From NCBI RefSeq assembly GCF_032854445.1, contig NC_088297.1, forward strand, positions 20,035,127 through 20,099,126: 64,000 nt of DNA, read 5' to 3'. The notes below the pieces were generated by a model, which had not been told where the DNA came from, ran no database searches, and worked only from the letters and a program-made list of their open reading frames with translations. The translations under genes and the position numbers were made by a program. Shown in pieces: positions 23,492 to 33,987 of the stretch (its first letter is position 1; the number at the start of each line of letters is the position of its first letter). Origin of the DNA: Liolophura sinensis (lineage: Eukaryota > Mollusca > Polyplacophora > Chitonida > Chitonidae).

Positions 23492-23757
23492 GGGGCCTCC
23501 GTGGCTCAGTCGGTTAAAGCGCTAGCGCAGCGTAATGACCCAGGATTCTCTCACCAATGCGGTCGCTGTGAGTTCAAGTCCAGCGCATGCTGGCTTCCTC
23601 TCCGGCCGTACGTGAGAAGGTCTGCCAGCAACCTGCGGATGGTCGTGGGTTTCCCCCGGGCTCTGCCCGGTTTCCACCCACCATAATGCTGGCCACCGTC
23701 GTATAAGTGAAATATTCTTGAGTACGGCGTAAAACACCAATCAAAAAAAAAAAACAA
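23492..23757 (+). mobile_element. SINE-1, full length, with target duplication
   Basis: Head GGGGCCTCCGTGGCTCAGTC, A and B boxes as in the 2.5-kb copy, body with CCGTACGTGAGAAGGTCTGC and GGGCTCTGCCCGGTTTCCAC, tail GAGTACGGCGTAAAACACCA then A-rich. Flanked by AAAAACTTTGA on both sides (ending at 23491 and about 23767). Confidence 0.94.
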
Positions 23758-23907
23758 AAAAACTTTGAACCATAAACGACACTAACGTGAGCCAAAGGAC
23801 ATACATAGACAGGTTTAATATCTAGTCTTATATTGATATCTGGTCCCGCATAACCATTGTAAAACGACCACCTGACAATTCTGTCTATGAACGAATCCTT
23901 CTTTTTT

Positions 23908-24045
23908 TTTTTACTTCATATACTTTCTTAGTCCTATGGTGGTTTGTGCTTGAACGTTGTTTTGAAAATTGATATTCACATTATTCAACCGGAACATTCA
24001 TTACAGCTGATGGCTAGTATCTGAATGTCTGTTCTAACGCCTAGA
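23908..24045 (+). mobile_element. Dispersed family B, copy 4 (3' part)
   Basis: TACTTTCTTAGTCCTATGGT, GGTTTGTGCTTGAACGTTG and TGGCTAGTATCTGAATGTCT correspond to the 3' part of the family. Confidence 0.7.
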
Positions 24046-24111
24046 TTCCTTAAGGATTTGTCCTGACATATGAACACAATGTCTTCAGGGTAATGAGGTA
24101 AGATTTATGTA

Positions 24112-24255
24112 TTTCTTTATTTAATTGATGTTTTACGCCTTTATCAAGAATATTTCACTTAAACGACATAGATCAGCGTTATGGTGGGAAACCGTCCAAA
24201 GTCCAGGGGAAGACCCACGACCATCCGCGGATTGTTGGCAGACCTTGCCACCTAC
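24112..24255 (-). mobile_element. SINE-1, partial, diverged (reverse)
   Basis: TTTATTTAATTGATGTTTTAC, CAAGAATATTTCACTTAAAC, GCGTTATGGTGGGAAACCG and CATCCGCGGATTGTTGGCAG. Confidence 0.8.
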
Positions 24256-24269
24256 GGGAAGACTGAAGA

Positions 24270-25800
24270 ATGAAGTAAGAAGTAATTCGGAAAATCTAGC
24301 ATGAAACATAGCGGTCCGTTATCAGGTGTGATCTGTGAGTTTAGACGGCTAGTGTACAATGTATAAGACATATGGAACACATGCTGTGTACATATGTGTC
24401 TAATAACCTAAAGAAAGCTATTCCTGCGGACGTCGCTGGTCTGGCAGAAATGTACCCGCTGTTAATGATGTGCCCGTATCTCATATGAACCGGAAAGCCG
24501 AGCAACGGCACTGAGGATAGGGTGACGGGAAAGTGATAAATGAACAGCGGATATAGCGTAAACAGCTTGGGTCGTAGTATGCACAAGAGGATCGCCCTTG
24601 TTAATAATGTCCAAACATCCGCTAAGGGGATATCCGTCACGTTGTAACCCTCACCGCTTATGATGTCAGTTAAGAAAGTAATTCGCCCAGGTTGACCAAC
24701 GTAACGTAGTAATTTAACGGTTTTATCTAAGCAAAGTGAAAACCCTTCTGCGTGCCTTGAAATAAGTAAAAGTGGCCTTTTCAACAAAAGAGGATACACT
24801 TATTATGAGCATAAAGGAATGCAATGTGGATACGGCAAAGCTGAGGGGAAGATTTCATGGTTACAGAGTCTATGCCGCCCTAGCACACGGAATTTCTCGC
24901 CTCACCTCTGCTCGCTGTCTTGAAACATTTTTTATGATGGCCTTTTCCAGTCATGACCCTTAAGAGGGAATAGATAGGGTAAGGAGCATTTGGACTCTTG
25001 AAGAGCAATAATGCAAGCTAGATTGTTCACAAGCAAATGTGTTAGCGTGTTAGAGGCGACAGCCGGATTTTACAAGGGATAATCCAGTTTTGGCTAGCAG
25101 TAATCGGTGAATCAAATTTGTGAGACGTTACACTTCACTGGGTTTTATTCGGCGGCGACCCAGCGTTGACCATGGCACCGAATAACAAGGTCTGGACAAA
25201 AGCCTCTTCGGCGCGGCGCTAGTACCGCTGTTTTATCGTTCCTCCAATCTAGTTCTAGTCATCGTTAACTAGTGTTGTCTACCACATTATGTTGAGTATG
25301 TTATCAAGCGCGCACCATTAGACGATGGTAGTACCCAGTGGTAGTACACCATAGTACTGGTTAGATGGGACACTGATTAGACCCAAGCCTTTGACGCTAC
25401 AAGTGTCCAATTTGTCAATATCTCCTCATGGGATGTCCTTTATTAGATTTTTGATAACCAAATCTTCGAAACAGCCCTTAGGCCTAGACGCATTTAACAG
25501 ACCTTTGTAATTTTTTTTTTGACAGTCTTTCTTTCAGTGCACTGACTGTTGAATTTGAAAGGAAATGGACGAGGTTTAAGTTTCGCTTTCACTTGCGTAC
25601 TTGTAGACGGATTTAACACAAAAATGTTACAAGGAAATTCATTGTGACGATATCTTTTGCTGTTTATTTGCAACCCGTCAAAGTTCTGAATGTGGAACCT
25701 TCCTAGTTCCAATTTTTTTCACATCTGTAAACGTAACAATGTAACTTTTATTTTTAACAATACAAGATCTACATTCTGTTGCTACAATTTTGGTGTTTGT
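24270..25800. other. Non-coding; one 152-codon open stretch without ATG
   Basis: A reverse-strand frame at 24341-24799 has hydrophobic composition, but its first codon is GTG, its first ATG lies some 100 codons in, and no motif is recognised. I do not call it a gene. Confidence 0.35.
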
Positions 25801-25804
25801 ATTA

Positions 25805-25960
25805 TGTGACTAGGTGGAGTGTCATGCCTGGTGTCTTCGGCGTGATACTTCAGTGGCGGTAGCACTTTGCAGGCGTGGGCTTGCCCTTCTACAAGAAAAC
25901 GCAGTATGTGTACACACACCTAATGACTACTCGTCCTCATATGGCTGAAAAACTGTTAAT
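25805..25960 (+). mobile_element. SINE-2 type, 3' half
   Basis: GTGACTAGGTGGAGTGTCAT, GCCTGGTGTCTTCGGCGTGA, CACCTAATGACTACTCGTCC and TATGGCTGAAAAACTGTTAA. Confidence 0.8.
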
Positions 25961-26034
25961 TTAACAGAAAGCTAAAATATGAAGTAAGGTTCATCACACA
26001 GTGAAATGAAAACTATGCCCAGAAATACTGTGAT

Positions 26035-26053
26035 TTTGTTGTTGTTGTTGTTT
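26035..26053 (+). repeat. TTG microsatellite
   Basis: Six TTG units. Confidence 0.85.
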
Positions 26054-26096
26054 TTCAGATTTTTTTAAGAGTATTGTTAGGCACTGATATATTTGA

Positions 26097-26347
26097 ATAC
26101 TATCGTGGGCTTTAAAAGCCAGACTGACGGTATGTAAGAACTTTGATGCCACATCAAAATATTTCCCTGATGTTCACCAGAAGGAAGGAATTTTTGGGAA
26201 CATTAATTCATTATTTTTTTACTCATGGATAAAAAGAGTTATTGCAACATTAAATGTTGTGATTAGAGTTAAATAAACTTCCTGTGACACCAGAGTTCCT
26301 ATTTTCTGACAGTTTGGTTCATACATGTCACCTTAGAATTCAAATGT
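26097..26347 (+). mobile_element. Family D, MITE-like element with terminal inverted repeats
   Basis: About 250 bases with related inverted ends. The left end reads GTGGGCTTTAAAAGCCAGAC then TGACGGTATG, AGAACTTTGATGCCACATCA; the right end in reverse complement reads GAATTCTAAGGTGACATGTA, ACCAAACTGTCAG, AGGAACTCTGGTGTCACAGG. No coding capacity. A second copy is at 23262-23475. Size and inverted ends fit a miniature inverted-repeat element; the exact termini and target duplication are not resolved. Confidence 0.6.
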
Positions 26348-26384
26348 TTGAGTGTCTTTAACACAAACAATAAAAAAAATTATA

Positions 26385-26425
26385 AGTACGACGTAAAACC
26401 CCAAGCATACATACATACATGCAAA
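26385..26425 (+). mobile_element. SINE-2 tail
   Basis: AAGTACGACGTAAAACCCCA then AGCATACATACATACATGC. Confidence 0.75.
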
Positions 26426-26454
26426 CTCCCCCTGTAAATCTGTCATCAGACTAG

Positions 26455-26520
26455 TACTAGCAGGATTCGAACCCGCGACCCTGTTCCCTTACTAATACAG
26501 CCATAGTCTCTGAACCGAGT
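26455..26520 (-). mobile_element. tRNA-like segment (reverse), probable SINE head
   Basis: The reverse strand reads GGGTCGCGGGTTCGAATCCTG, with an excellent B box GGTTCGAATCC. I see no closed acceptor stem, so it is more likely a SINE head remnant than a tRNA gene. Confidence 0.55.
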
Positions 26521-27239
26521 AGGTAAAATCATTGTACAGCGCTGTATTTTATCTTAGAATTTTCTGCATTTTGTTTTACTTAATTTCCCGCGAGCCATTA
26601 GTGCTTTGTGCCGTGAGCAGTGTTACAACTAAAACACTATCAATAACAGTTGAAACAAAAACCTGTCTGGAATGAAAACATTACACGAATATTGAAATTG
26701 TTATTTGTGACCAGATGTCAATTATGAAACAATCAAAACGGTTAAACGCTGCTTCGATTTTTGCTCATCATTGCTTTTTCAGTATTTCTCTAATATTGAT
26801 CTTGGTGTACCCATGCATTTTTTTATTCAGAGTTTCCTGGAAACTGCAGATTTTCAATGCACATGTTTCCCTGTTTGTTTGGCCCCAGCTCTGGCGGCTT
26901 TGTTTATGTCTAGTCTTGTGTAATTGATTTTTTAAGACACCTATTTGCTGAATACACCAGCTGTCGTTACATTCCACATATAACCATTGTTTCTCCCGGT
27001 TCGCCCACATTGCGCGCGCCCCGCGTACGAACACTATGGGCACTGGAGATTTGTGAAAAGTACCTTTGAGGTTGGCAAGGCAGTAGCTTGAGAGTGTATG
27101 CGCATGTACGGGAACAAGGTATGTGTAGAAAGACTGAATATGTAGAAATCGCTATCATCGAGTTTCTGTGACAACAGGGTTATTGTTTCAAGTACCCCCT
27201 GTGTGGTCATTGCGTTAGTTATACGCACTATTACGACAA

Positions 27240-27660
27240 ATGCCAAGCACTGTCAGTTAAATAATCCATAAACGCATGCACGTGACGTAATATCACGCAC
27301 CACTTATATGTATTAAAATGAAATCGAATTACCGCTGTAATTCCATCACGTTGGAGAAACGCCCACCCGCTGAAAGTAAACGCGCAACGTAAACCTCACG
27401 CACGCTCCTAGTTAGCGGGTGGAGGTTTTGAATATTCACTGTGACTCACTGTCATCATGTGGATACACGCGCACTCATCATGTGGATACACGCGCACTCG
27501 TGAGGTACGTGTAATGCACTGTCAGATGAGTATTCCATACAATTATACGTGTGACGCTAACTTCACGCACCCTTTCTATGTAACAGAGACTGCGAGTTGT
27601 GGTTTTGAATGACCACTGTGAGGTCATAACGTCGGATACACGCACTCGTGATGTGAATAC
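27240..27660 (+). repeat. CpG-rich diverged tandem region
   Basis: Two diverged units: GCACTGTCAGTTAAATAATC, CACGTGACGTAATATCACGC near 27245, and GCACTGTCAGATGAGTATTC, ACGTGTGACGCTAACTTCAC near 27515. Both are followed by GGTTTTGAAT, CACTGTGA and a GGATACACGC motif. Nested inside is a perfect 23-base tandem duplication (27453-27475 and 27476-27498). CpG density is higher than in most of the window. Confidence 0.75.
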
Positions 27661-28149
27661 CACGATGTCTGTAAAACATTTTATACACGTATGTCAGTGA
27701 TGGAAATGTGAAGCGCTACGAGTTAAGTAATTTGTTCATGGGGTAAACATCACAGAATAGATGCTGACTGGCCGATACAAAGAGAGCTCCGAAGAGTGAT
27801 ACTTGCCTCTTTTAAAGCGGGTACCAGTTATATAAAAGTCTTTATTCGCGTGCCACTTTTTTGAGCGTAAATATACCTTGTTAGCGTTGGTAGCAAAAGC
27901 AAAGTGTCTGATAGGCTGCCCCTATCACTACCAGCAGCAGGGTAATCATTCTAGTAAATTTCTACTACAGTCAGCAGATTTTGCAGGAATGGATGCCCTT
28001 CCAATAAACCACATGGTTTCCACTAATATTACGTGACAACATTTAATGGTGTAATCCAGGCATTCTTGATTCTTAAAACTTATTTGAAAACTGATTCATC
28101 AAAAACACGAATAATGAAAGCTAAATCAACTCGCTGGTTCCATCGAAAT

Positions 28150-28212
28150 GAGTGAGTAAGTGCTTGAGGTTTAATGTCGTAATTAACAATTTTTCACTCA
28201 CTGACGACTCAT
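28150..28212 (-). mobile_element. SINE-2 3' end (reverse)
   Basis: AGTGAGTAAGTGCTTGAGGT, TTAATGTCGTAATTAACAAT and TTTTCACTCACTGACGACTC are the reversed SINE-2 end; the remainder is gone. Confidence 0.8.
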
Positions 28213-31200
28213 CGAAATGACAGCGTAAATTCACAGAAAGCTATTATATTCATCAGGGTTATAAATACATCTCGCTACGGGATCACGAAGCCATCGTCGA
28301 CAAGTCATAATTTCAAACCAGTTTAAAACTGATACTTCTGATGAAAGAAACTGAAAATATTGCTTGAGAACGCAAATTCTGGGTAAGTGATTTTCAGCTA
28401 ATATTACAGAAAGGAACACACCAAATTTAATGATAAAAAGTTTGACGTAAGGTTAAAATCGTCTTTTCAAGCAGAATGCACATTTTAACATATACTAAAC
28501 CTGTTACTTCGCGAGCGGCAGGGTCGACCGAAATCTAGGACGCAGTCGTGAACAAACGGTGGGAAGCAGAAAACAACTTTAAGCTCGAGTGATATGGGGT
28601 AGGTTTCCGTGTTACAGCTGTCCTTACGTCAAGGTCATTGAATATAAGGGGCAGCGGTCTGTCAAGTTTCCGGCGTTTTTTGGTCAAATGTATTTCCATT
28701 GATCGTGTTTCGAACACGTCTGCTGATAGGTTCATCGGTTGCCTATAACCCCTGGGGCGAGAACCCGTCCATCGTTAATAACTGTACATGCCATTTACCT
28801 CAGTGTGATCGATCAGCCCTTAAGGTGGTCTCGTACTTGGTTTGTAGGATTATCACAATTGAATCACAGAAGCCCACCGGTCGCAGCAGCTGTGTCGCTA
28901 ACTCTCAGAAACACCAGACTGCTTTACGAGCCAAAACGCAGTGAGGACAAGTCGTAAACACAGCTTAGAATCAACGTTCAAACCCACGGGACGAAAGACC
29001 ATTCCGCAGTCTTGAGGAATCCGAAGACATTGTCCTGAAAAATGTCAGATCTTGGTCCCAGGGGTAATTTGGGCTGTGATGAGCAGGTAAGGACACGGAC
29101 TGAATTTATGCTGAGAACCTTCCACATTTTGACACAAGTGGTTTTCATCAGGCTATGTTATTAGAACTTTAATTGGATCAGATTAGTTGATTCCGATTTT
29201 CAACCCTCTAACCATTTCGGAAATGTGTACTGGGTTGTACTAACTCAAAGCGAGCTTCACGCGATTAATCCCTACCCCGAAATGTGTATCGCTCAAAGCA
29301 TTTTGAAGCCAGATTATTTTAGCACCGTGAATACTGCTAAATGTTTCTACTATCTGAAAACAACCGCATCCACTTTGGCATGTGTAAAAGTGGTACACAA
29401 ATTGTGTATGCCTGATACACATGTGGTTGTGGATGTATTACACAAATTACATTAGTTGTGTACTGCTGATACACAAAATTATGGGGATTTTTAGTTGTGA
29501 GACTCTTTTGCTCATGCAGTAGTTCTTAGAAAGTATCATCACGTGCTTAGCCTGTATTTACGCTTTTTGAACATATTATTGAAAGTTGTTTATCATCAAC
29601 ATTGCATCAGATTTTTTCGTTATTTAAAGTGGATTTTAAAACAAAACCCCAGGAGCTTCATTTCCACCAGAGCGCTATAGCTTCTTTCATTTAAGAATTC
29701 GTTTTCATCTACCTGGTGAAGCCCTGAGATGAAATGAAACTAAGTATGTAGTCTTCAAACACATACAAAAATAGTATGCTTAATGGGTGTTTGGTTTCAT
29801 GTTTTTATCTACATTTTAAACATTTTAGTAATTTTTTTTGAATTCCTGGTGATCTTCCTCCTAATCGAATCCCCAATCTAATCGTAACATGCACCGATAA
29901 CTGACGTGATTAGATCGTCTGTGATAGTGGTTTATATGCATTTAGCAATTCTAATTTGTATTAATCATTGATCAAACCCACTGATCGAACTTTTTCAGCT
30001 CTCTAAGGTCTACAGTTTAGTTAAAGTTTCAAAACTTCTCATGTTTTACATATTATGTGAAAATAGTCAATCATATCTGAATATAGAATGTGAGATATAT
30101 AGTTTAGCTATTGTCGTAAACTTGTCGTAGGTTCTTATAACATGTTTATGATTTAAAATGTGAAAAAACGCTTAGCCTCTTCAGCTAGTAAAAATATGGC
30201 ATGACATTCAAGCCAATGGCCAGCAGTTTTTCAAACTGTGTTGTTCAGTGCATGCCAATGTCGCTGGCAAAATCTTGGAAGATTTGAATGAAGTTTTTTT
30301 GAAAATATTTTTTTCAATTTTTTGTAAATAAATATGATAATAGAATGATCACGTGACCACATTACTTAAGATTTTCACGTCTTGATCTGTACATACCTAC
30401 AAGAAAGTATGATTCAGTGTGATCTTATGAGAAACTATTAGAATATATTGGGAGTTACATCGATATAATTCAATGGGATCCAAGCCCAGATGATTACCCT
30501 AACAACAGAAAATAAAAGTGTGTTCCCCTTTGTGTGTAGTAGGATATTTTAAACACTTGAATTATCTAGCTGGATAAACTCCGGTCTTGCTGCACGTGTG
30601 ATCACGGGATTAGACTGTGTACATGAAACCAGGACGACCGTTTGTTACTGTATAAAGGTGAATCATTTCACTGACTGAAAGAAACTTGAATTGCATACGC
30701 ATGTATCCTGTTTAAAAAACGCATTGCTTCCTTTTACCACACACTTCTTATCCACTGAAAATAAACTAAGGCTATTTACGGCTTTCCGGGCCTTTCTGTT
30801 TATGACTGAATTATTAAAGGGACTGAAGGTCATAAAACATTCGTTGTTATGATATCAGTCATAGGTATCCCGGAGGTTTGCTTTGTTTCTGTTCTTTTCG
30901 CCTGTATTTTTCACAAACCTTTGGGTTCTTGCTCTCTGACCGGAAAAATTGGCCTAGGTTGACGTTACAGTCTCGGATATAATCATTGTTTACTGGCCTA
31001 TATAATTAGCCAGCATTGTACGCGTCAAACGACACCCTGTCAGTACCGATGAATAGACAGGCATTAATCAACCAATCCGGGTGACAGTGTTGGAAAAGGT
31101 AAATCAGGAAGAGTTTTATTACCCAGTTATATTGAGTGACTTTTGTGGGAAATTTTCGGACCTGATACCATCATCTCTAGTCATGATGACTTAATTAAGT

Positions 31201-32880
31201 TCTCTACAGAAATAAAAAATTGGCCTAGTTCTGCATTTAGAGGAGTACATTGCGCTAAGCCTACGCTAATCCCGATCTGAGTAATTACTCTCGAACCAAA
31301 ATGAACCGCGTTAGCCAATTATTTTTCGAGTTGATCAACATGGGAAGAAAGCCCCCTCGGGACGATTTTATTCATGTGTAAATCCCAAACAATAACATCT
31401 AGAAGCACTTTGATCTAATTACTAAATATAACGAGGCCCATCGAAGAGTCGAGGCTAGTTAGTATTTTCCGTGCCAGTGGGGATGAAAGGGACCCGCCGT
31501 GACCGACAGCATAATCGACTTGTTAACTATAGCGCCCTGAATTTTGTCTCAGAATCACTGACATCAAATAGTAGTTATTAGCGAAATTCCACAATGTATC
31601 GTCGCACTTTCTTAACGAGTTCACTTGTGTGCTCGTGACACCAGTTAACCTTTATCGCCCAAACATAACAGCACGCTTTTAATTTAACCAACTTCTGTCA
31701 TTTTCTGAACCATCCCAAATCCGTGTAACCAAAACCGTTTTAGTAACGTGTTGAAGCAGGGAAACCAAGATCCAGTCATTGTATCCAAACAAATGTGTTT
31801 CACGGAAAATTGAAGTCTCTCAGTGAAATATTTAAGTACCGAACAGTATACTAAAATATCTCATTTTGTCAGCCAACTGTATACTTGGATATCTCAGTTA
31901 TGGTACATTAATATCAAACTTTTAGCAAATCATTGATGCTCTGACAACTCTACGTTTAGTGTATAGTTACATGCGATAGCATGATGTTAATGTAACCAGT
32001 AGTCCAACCACAACACTGCCTTCCGTGAAATCCCATGTCTGATACAATTTCAATGATGCCAGTATAGACATGCATGCATATTTCATTTGATAGTGTTTTT
32101 GCTTACGTCGTGTTCAATGCATATTTAATAGCTGATGCGGCAAATCCTTGCACTATAATATAGTGCGCTTTCAGCCATCATATTCCCTACCCAAAGCAGG
32201 TGATGAGTAAAGCGGTGTCTAATCTTCACCATTATCATAACTCTTTAGTGCGGATTTGTTTGTTGACGTATTTAGACAATCCAGTCCTGTCAGTTATTTT
32301 CACTTCATCATTCCCTTTTCAGCTTCATTTCAGTTTAAGCTTCATTTCTCACCGTAATAACATTTCCAAGCTACTTCCATAGGTTTGTTTGTATTTGACA
32401 GACGTCCACAATGGGAAGGTATTTCTGTAATATTGATTCCGCAGCTTTTGTGGCAAGATAGTTATTACAAATGCTGCACCCTTCTCGGTTAATTGACTCC
32501 CGTAATGAAAACCTAGATATGCTTATTTCATTGGGTTTTTATTAAAGGATCTGAGAAAAGGATGAGAAGAACGAATCAAGCAAGTGAACTTCCTAGGTTG
32601 AAACCAAAGTTTCAAATGATATTTTCTACCTGAATTAATTAGAAGGCAGTTTTGTCATGCGACCATCAATAACTATATCAGAAATCTGGTGATCTGCACT
32701 TATTACATTAGCTCCGAGTTTAGGTTATTGACCCAAGTCCAGTAATCTTATTGGTTCAAAAACCCGACTTAAAAGACTTAAAACCTTAGGGAAATGTGAA
32801 ATACATATAGCTATTTCGAATGAAAGAAATATATAAAGGTTTTTCATTTTGTGTCATTGTATATACAGATTATTATGATT
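28213..32880. other. Long quiet stretch upstream of the receptor
   Basis: About 4.7 kb with no recognised dispersed family beyond the two hairpins near 29.4 kb. Strongly AT-rich from 29.5 to 30.7 kb. May contain regulatory DNA or unseen small exons. Confidence 0.35.
29402..29476. repeat. Two small hairpins with the same stem
   Basis: TGTGTA-7-TACACA at 29403-29421 and TTGTGTA-7-TACACAA at 29456-29476, with similar loops (TGCCTGA, CTGCTGA), so probably a local duplication. Confidence 0.7.
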
Positions 32881-32894
32881 CTAACCATTATTAT

Positions 32895-32973
32895 TGCTGA
32901 TGTTGCTCCCTGTCGTATAAATGAAATATGCTTGCGCACGGCGTAAAACACCAATGAAATAAACAAATAAATA
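32895..32973 (+). mobile_element. SINE-1 tail fragment
   Basis: CTGTCGTATAAATGAAATAT, GCGTAAAACACCAATGAAAT followed by AAAC/AAAT repeats. Confidence 0.75.
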
Positions 32974-33239
32974 TTATCCTGACTGTTATTAATCGCATTA
33001 TTCCGTTTGTCTTGCATATGATTTTCGTTTTCTAGAGCTTTCCCTGGCGGATACACTTGAGACCTAACTGACCTCCTTCTCTTACTGGATCTCGTGTTCA
33101 TTTGCGCTGCTAACAGGTCTTTAATTCTCAATAACCACCTGGGAAAAACTCGCCAGTTTCTCTCCCCCTGTTAAAGACCCCTTGATCAACCCACTAAAAG
33201 GAGGATCTAGTCTGTTTGCCAGTTTTTCCAAGAAACCTC

Positions 33240-33987
33240 AATAACTGGTACCTTGTTCTTATTACCCTCTTAACACCGCGTTATAGCTGTCAGCTCAAAT
33301 TGAGCCCTCTTCGAATAAGAACGCATTTCACGCTCAATTATCGTTTCGTCGCAATGATAATCTGATTTACGATACAATGCATTAATAATGATCTACTTCG
33401 GTATTTCAGGCTTCCTGAAGATGCTGGTTTTACTGCTTGGAAGATCGCCAAGGAGCCAATCCTCTGTGGCCGGATCACGATACTGAAATCAGCTCTCTCT
33501 GGTAGCTAGTGATGAAGACGTCATCTGCGGCGCGATGAACGGCCCGTAGCCGGGTTTCTGGGAATAACGATCGCGTGCTCGCAGTTGGCGAAGTGCGCTG
33601 TTATTACACGGCAAAGGGCGGGCCTTAAGGATTACCCAGCTCTCTTGCGGATTACGCATTTAATTGTGGCCATAGATTACACAGTTGTTATCGATAGTGC
33701 CGCTATATCTGCTGGCTAGCCTCCAGATGGTAAGCCTAGTTCCCTTTGTACGCCCTTGTGGCTAAGTGTTAGTTATTTACCCTTCCGTAGCAAACAGCTT
33801 AGGTGAACATGTGAACACACTCTGTGGGTCTCCAAGCTCAACACAGAGTTGTGATTTCTTTTTTTTTCTGTGTTCTTCGGGATGTTTTTTTTTTTTTACT
33901 CTGGAGTGATCACGGCGAACAATCTGTATTATGACGGATAGGTCCCAAAAGATCTGCCACTAGTGGTTAGTAGTGCCTGGAAGAAAA
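33240..33987 (+). other. Upstream region of the receptor gene, no repeat recognised
   Basis: Non-coding and free of the dispersed families found elsewhere in the window. Two long pyrimidine tracts (about 33858-33870 and 33886-33898) lie roughly 90-130 bases before the start codon, and several AG dinucleotides follow them, for example at 33960 and 33970. A splice acceptor joining a 5' UTR exon is possible. I see no convincing TATA box or initiator. The absence of repeats next to the only gene is in keeping with retained regulatory sequence, but that is inference. Confidence 0.3.

Noticed and set aside
23501-23795. Several 60-73-codon frames at SINE-1 copies (also at 2573, 13152, 44023, 55310)
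   Set aside because: They translate the SINE body in various frames; similarity among them reflects the repeat, not protein conservation.
24341-24799. 152-codon reverse-strand frame
   Set aside because: Starts at GTG, lacks an early ATG and has no recognised domain; the hydrophobic composition is not enough.
26455-26520. Possible tRNA gene on the reverse strand
   Set aside because: Good B box, but no paired acceptor stem, and it lies beside SINE tails; more likely a SINE head remnant.
33973-33987. Upstream GTG start for the receptor (five extra residues)
   Set aside because: A eukaryotic start is far more likely at the ATG at 33988, which has a strong context.
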